Positions 63,584 through 64,000 of a stretch of DNA of 64,000 nt are shown here, piece by piece. This DNA comes from Bacteroidota bacterium (GTDB taxonomy: Bacteria > Bacteroidota > Bacteroidia > UBA8524). The position numbers and the translations under genes are program-made. The notes beneath the pieces were generated by a model that ran no database searches, was not told the DNA's origin, and saw only the letters and a list, made by a program, of their open reading frames with translations. Location of the stretch: contig WBUH01000007.1 of NCBI GenBank assembly GCA_008933805.1, positions 124,001 through 188,000 on the forward strand, read 5' to 3'. Every line of letters starts with the position of its first letter. Position 1 is the first letter of the stretch.

Positions 63584-64000
63584 CTAAACTTTCAGCCACT
63601 TTTCGGGGATTATGTCATTTGAGTTGTGTTGCTTATCAGCAAACCATCTTTCGGGAGCAATGACAATTTTATTTTCATTTGGATTTAACCACGCTCCCCA
63701 CCAACTGAAGCTACTGTTTGCAATAATATGGTGGTTGCACGCACTCATTAACCTGATATCTTCAAAACTGCTTTCACCCTTGTTGTGGTTAATTATCTCG
63801 TAAGGATGATTTAACGTGAGGTTTTGTTGCACCCATTCGGGCTCATCAGAAAATAAAAAGAAGTACGGGTTATCTATCACACTTTCGATGTGTTTTACCG
63901 CTCTTTCGTAGTAATCTAATCCGCAAACACCGTGTACCTTAAGGGTTTCGCTGTTGCTCACATAATCCCCTCTACGCACATGCAATGAAACAGCATTAAC
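63584..64000 (-). CDS. GT11 alpha-1,2-fucosyltransferase-like protein (5' end beyond window)
   Basis: C-terminal part of a GT11 enzyme. LHVRRGDYVSN matches the GDP-fucose binding motif HxRRGDY; the family end motif is IIANSSFSWWGAWLN, with a preceding YFFLFSDEPEWV. The frame runs through the right edge as VNAVSLHVRRGDY; the TTG at 63985 that opens the annotated frame is an internal Leu, so the real start is outside. It would add fucose (or a related sugar) to a surface glycan. First visible gene of the minus-strand glycan operon. Confidence 0.85.
   Translation of the reverse strand, partial: VNAVSLHVRRGDYVSNSETLKVHGVCGLDYYERAVKHIESVIDNPYFFLFSDEPEWVQQNLTLNHPYEIINHNKGESSFEDIRLMSACNHHIIANSSFSWWGAWLNPNENKIVIAPERWFADKQHNSNDIIPEKWLKV

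Overview
The window comes from a member of the Bacteroidota. Evidence: many secreted proteins end in type IX secretion (T9SS) C-terminal domains; there are two SusC/RagA-sized TonB-dependent receptors, a PorV/PorQ-type barrel and four PorG-like (DUF6089) barrels; and starts are repeatedly preceded by the Bacteroidota -7 promoter element TAnnTTTG. The sequence does not support a genus. I see no rRNA, tRNA, CRISPR array, insertion sequence or prophage. Gene density is high, and no gene-free stretch exceeds 300 bases (longest: 34567-34830 and 18112-18405).

1-17 kb: a probable accessory tail (zinc-ribbon protein and a 93-residue orphan) sits behind ruvC. Then come a flippase-like membrane protein, a GT2 glycosyltransferase and a small winged-helix-like protein in one operon, an orphan OppC-type permease, a 1251-residue NtrY-like histidine kinase, a lipoprotein, rsmG with a second GT2, an RlpA-like protein, and dprA behind a small lipoprotein and a T9SS protein.

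17-38.5 kb: envelope and secretion. A PorG-like barrel, a 1468-residue T9SS protein with three ~190-residue repeats and a PhoX-like domain, an LRR protein, a further T9SS protein, and greA-HIT. Then an apparent operon of TonB receptor, 1260-residue secreted protein and PorV/PorQ-like barrel, with a second TonB receptor paralogue immediately upstream.

38.5-52 kb: a cell-envelope biogenesis block on the minus strand: alpha/beta hydrolase, CBS protein, Omp85-like protein, nadK, three tandem DUF6089 barrels, uppS, bamA, two Skp/OmpH chaperones, murI and a 2-hydroxyacid dehydrogenase, preceded by a trpG/pabA-type amidotransferase. It links undecaprenyl carrier synthesis, peptidoglycan precursors and outer-membrane protein assembly.

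52-64 kb: a YfhO-family membrane protein and a surface-glycan region: GT4, methyltransferases, a GT2, an asparagine-synthase-like amidotransferase and a GT11 fucosyltransferase cut by the window edge, with two tandem LamG-T9SS proteins between them. Ten genes have a perfect TAnnTTTG box 4-29 nt before the start, often so close that transcripts would be leaderless or nearly so.
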